NCBI GenBank assembly: GCA_902775975.1
Contig: CACYOC010000026.1
Location: 1-42,351 of the forward strand
Reading direction: 5' to 3'
DNA from: an uncultured Bacteroidales bacterium
GTDB lineage: Bacteria > Bacteroidota > Bacteroidia > Bacteroidales > Bacteroidaceae
Length of the DNA: 42,351 nt
The notes below the pieces were generated by a model. It saw only the letters and a list, made by a program, of their open reading frames with translations. It made no database searches and had not been told where the DNA came from. Shown piece after piece: positions 40,605 to 42,351 of the stretch (its first letter is position 1; each line of letters starts with the position of its first letter). A program made the position numbers and the translations under genes.

Positions 40605-42351
40605 TTACTTGACTATTACTTTCTTACCATTATGGATATATAACCCCTTCTTAACAGGTGTTACCTTTCTACCCTGCAGGTCATAGTATGCATCGTTTGT
40701 TGCACTTCCCTTATGCATCAACGAACGAATGTCGGTTATTTCGGTATCAACAAACTCCATCTCCAATCCACCTTCACGTGCTGATGCTGCACCATTATAG
40801 AATGCAGTCGGTACTTGCAGATAACACTTGTTAGAGTAAGCCTTAGATGATGGAAGAGTTACGAAACCCATCTGCTGATTATTGAGTGTTCCGACCATCA
40901 GATTGGTATAGTTGACAGCATCAATGTCTTCGGTTGGATAAATAGTTACATTCTTCACAGCAGGCTTCAGCAAGTTTGCATAATACATATCACTGGTAGT
41001 GGTGGGTACTTCCACTTCCACGCCTGCAACGTCAGACTTTAATACAATACCCGTATTGGCTGGCACGACATTGACACGAGCCATAAGAACCCCCTTCGTA
41101 TCTGTAAAACCTATAACTATATATGCCTTTACATCATTAATTCCCGTGAAGTCCAAGTTGTATTGACTGCTGTAGCCAATCATAGTACGATCTGCACCAG
41201 AGCCAGTCTTCATGGCTATAGTGACGGATTCCACAGCATTGACGGTCAGTGTGCCTTTTACATAGTTGAAACTGTAGTTCGTAGCAGATGCTCCGCTTGG
41301 AGTAATGTCATAAGTTCCTACAGTTTCCGAATTTTCGGCAACACAGGTTAATCTTGGCTGAGTTGTCAAAACGCTCTCATCTTCTCCGTTAACAAAACCA
41401 GAATATTCAACCTCAAAAGCAGGCAGGTCTTCTTTCTGGTTAATGGTATAACTATTAGCTGTGATAGTTAATAGAGCCTTATTGATGGTGAAGTTGGCAT
41501 TCTTCGTACTTGTATAGTTACCCATACCTGTAATAGTCACAGTAGCCGTTCCTGCATTTGTATTGTTGCTATAAGCAACTGTGTAGTGTGTTCCACTGGT
41601 CAGCGTGGTACTTCCGTCCTTTACCGTTACGGTTGGTGTCTTTGCCGAGCCGCTATAGGTCTGTGCTGCAATGGAATTGATTGTCAGGTTGGAGGCGTTC
41701 TTGGGATTGATGGTGAAGTTAGCACTTATCGTACTTGTATAATTACCCTTACCCGTTACGGTCACAGTAGCCGTTCCTGCATTTGTGTTGTTGCTATAGG
41801 CAACGGTGTAATGCGTTCCATTTGTTAGCGTAGTGCTTCCGTCCTTCACCGTTACTGTTGGTGTCTGTGCCGAGCCATTATAGGTGACAGCAGCAATTTC
41901 GGAAATGGTCAGGTTAGATGCACCCTTTGCATTGATGGTGAAGTTGGCATTTTTCGTACCAGTATAGTTACCCATACCTGTAATAGTCACAGTAGCCGTT
42001 CCTGCATTAATGTTGTTGCTGTAGGAAACGGTGTAGTCGGTGCCACTGACAAGCGTCGTTGTTCCGTCCTTTACCGTTACGGTTGGTGTCTTTGCCGAAC
42101 CGCTATATGTCTGTGCTGCAATGGAATTGATGGTCAGGTTGGAGGCGTTCTTAGGATTAATGGTGAAGTTAGCACTTTTCGTACCTGTATAGTTACCCTT
42201 ACCCGTAATAGTCACAGTAGCCGTTCCTGCATTTGTATTGTTGCTATAAGCAACTGTGTAGTGCGTTCCACTGGTCAGCGTGGTACTTCCGTCCTTTACC
42301 GTTACGGTTGGTGTCTTTGCCGAGCCGCTATAGGTCTGTGCTGCAATGGAA
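40605..42351 (-). CDS. MBG-repeat surface protein with type IX-like sorting domain (5' end outside window)
   Basis: The 582 codons visible are the C-terminal part. At least three 75-aa Ig-like/MBG-type units (core YTVSYSNNTNAGTATVTITG, GNYTGTKSANFTI, KTPTVTVKDG) occupy the upstream half. A diverged MBG unit follows (LLTITANSYTINQKEDLPAF ... GTLTVNAVESV), then a ~180-aa beta-rich region. The end DAYYDLQGRKVTPVKKGLYI and NGKKVIVK matches the C-terminal sorting signal of Prevotella type IX secretion substrates. It is therefore probably a large secreted or surface adhesin-like protein. The frame is open at 42351, so its start and other domains are unknown. Confidence 0.85.
   Translation of the reverse strand, partial: SIAAQTYSGSAKTPTVTVKDGSTTLTSGTHYTVAYSNNTNAGTATVTITGKGNYTGTKSANFTINPKNASNLTINSIAAQTYSGSAKTPTVTVKDGTTTLVSGTDYTVSYSNNINAGTATVTITGMGNYTGTKNANFTINAKGASNLTISEIAAVTYNGSAQTPTVTVKDGSTTLTNGTHYTVAYSNNTNAGTATVTVTGKGNYTSTISANFTINPKNASNLTINSIAAQTYSGSAKTPTVTVKDGSTTLTSGTHYTVAYSNNTNAGTATVTITGMGNYTSTKNANFTINKALLTITANSYTINQKEDLPAFEVEYSGFVNGEDESVLTTQPRLTCVAENSETVGTYDITPSGASATNYSFNYVKGTLTVNAVESVTIAMKTGSGADRTMIGYSSQYNLDFTGINDVKAYIVIGFTDTKGVLMARVNVVPANTGIVLKSDVAGVEVEVPTTTSDMYYANLLKPAVKNVTIYPTEDIDAVNYTNLMVGTLNNQQMGFVTLPSSKAYSNKCYLQVPTAFYNGAASAREGGLEMEFVDTEITDIRSLMHKGSATNDAYYDLQGRKVTPVKKGLYIHNGKKVIVK
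41480..42351 (-). repeat. 225-bp tandem coding repeats of the MBG-repeat protein
   Basis: Units recur every 225 nt (75 codons). The segment starting at 41530 reappears at 42205, three periods away, almost base for base, while the units between differ more. Confidence 0.85.

Overview
The window reads as a chromosome segment of a Bacteroidales bacterium, most likely Prevotellaceae (Prevotella/Segatella type). Evidence: many promoters match the Bacteroidetes consensus (TTTG or TTGG, 19-20 nt spacer, TAnnTTTG) and Shine-Dalgarno sequences are scarce. SecA is 1121 aa, S16 carries an Ala/Glu/Lys-rich tail, an Lnb-type (DUF4105) lipoprotein acyltransferase is present, DUF4923 and DUF5715 proteins occur, and the MBG-repeat surface protein ends in a type IX secretion-like C-terminus.

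Layout. 1-3500: start of ppdK, diverging from rlmD and a porin. 3500-8000: a Wzx-like flippase facing three overlapping glycosyltransferases (surface polysaccharide). 8000-14800: an envelope-assembly block on the minus strand (outer-membrane protein, LptC, GldE/CorC-like CBS protein, PpiD-like foldase, TPR protein). 15000-22000: plus strand, Lnb, a phosphatase-like protein that has lost its catalytic residues, secA and an orphan ABC ATPase. 22000-28300: an accessory, defence-like island with a GNAT acetyltransferase and 52-aa partner, a 22-nt periodic repeat array, a Sau3AI-type restriction-modification operon, a structured RNA candidate, a RelE-type toxin-antitoxin between 46-bp direct repeats, a gene remnant, and a second small-RNA candidate with its own promoter and terminator. 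28300-31100: alaX-like, DUF5715, rpsP, DUF4923. 31200-32080: a lone glycosyltransferase. 32095-38950: leucine biosynthesis (leuA, a DUF559 gene, leuC, leuD, a second LeuA/citramalate synthase-type enzyme) after a frameshifted trpS. 39000-42351: small ORFs, an orphan nucleotidyltransferase with operator-like palindromes, three copies of one terminator hairpin, and the 3' part of the MBG-repeat protein.

The most unusual theme is short repeat DNA that has entered coding sequence in frame. A GC-rich hairpin repeat lies inside leuC and the ABC ATPase as well as between genes. Seven-nucleotide-period A/T-rich repeats lie inside rlmD and the second leuA-type gene as well as between genes. Nine-nucleotide tandem repeats sit directly before two start codons. 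The other main theme is structured RNA: two unclassified candidates flank the restriction-modification and RelE modules, and several genes appear to be transcribed without a leader.

All identifications come from reading the sequence; no database search was run.
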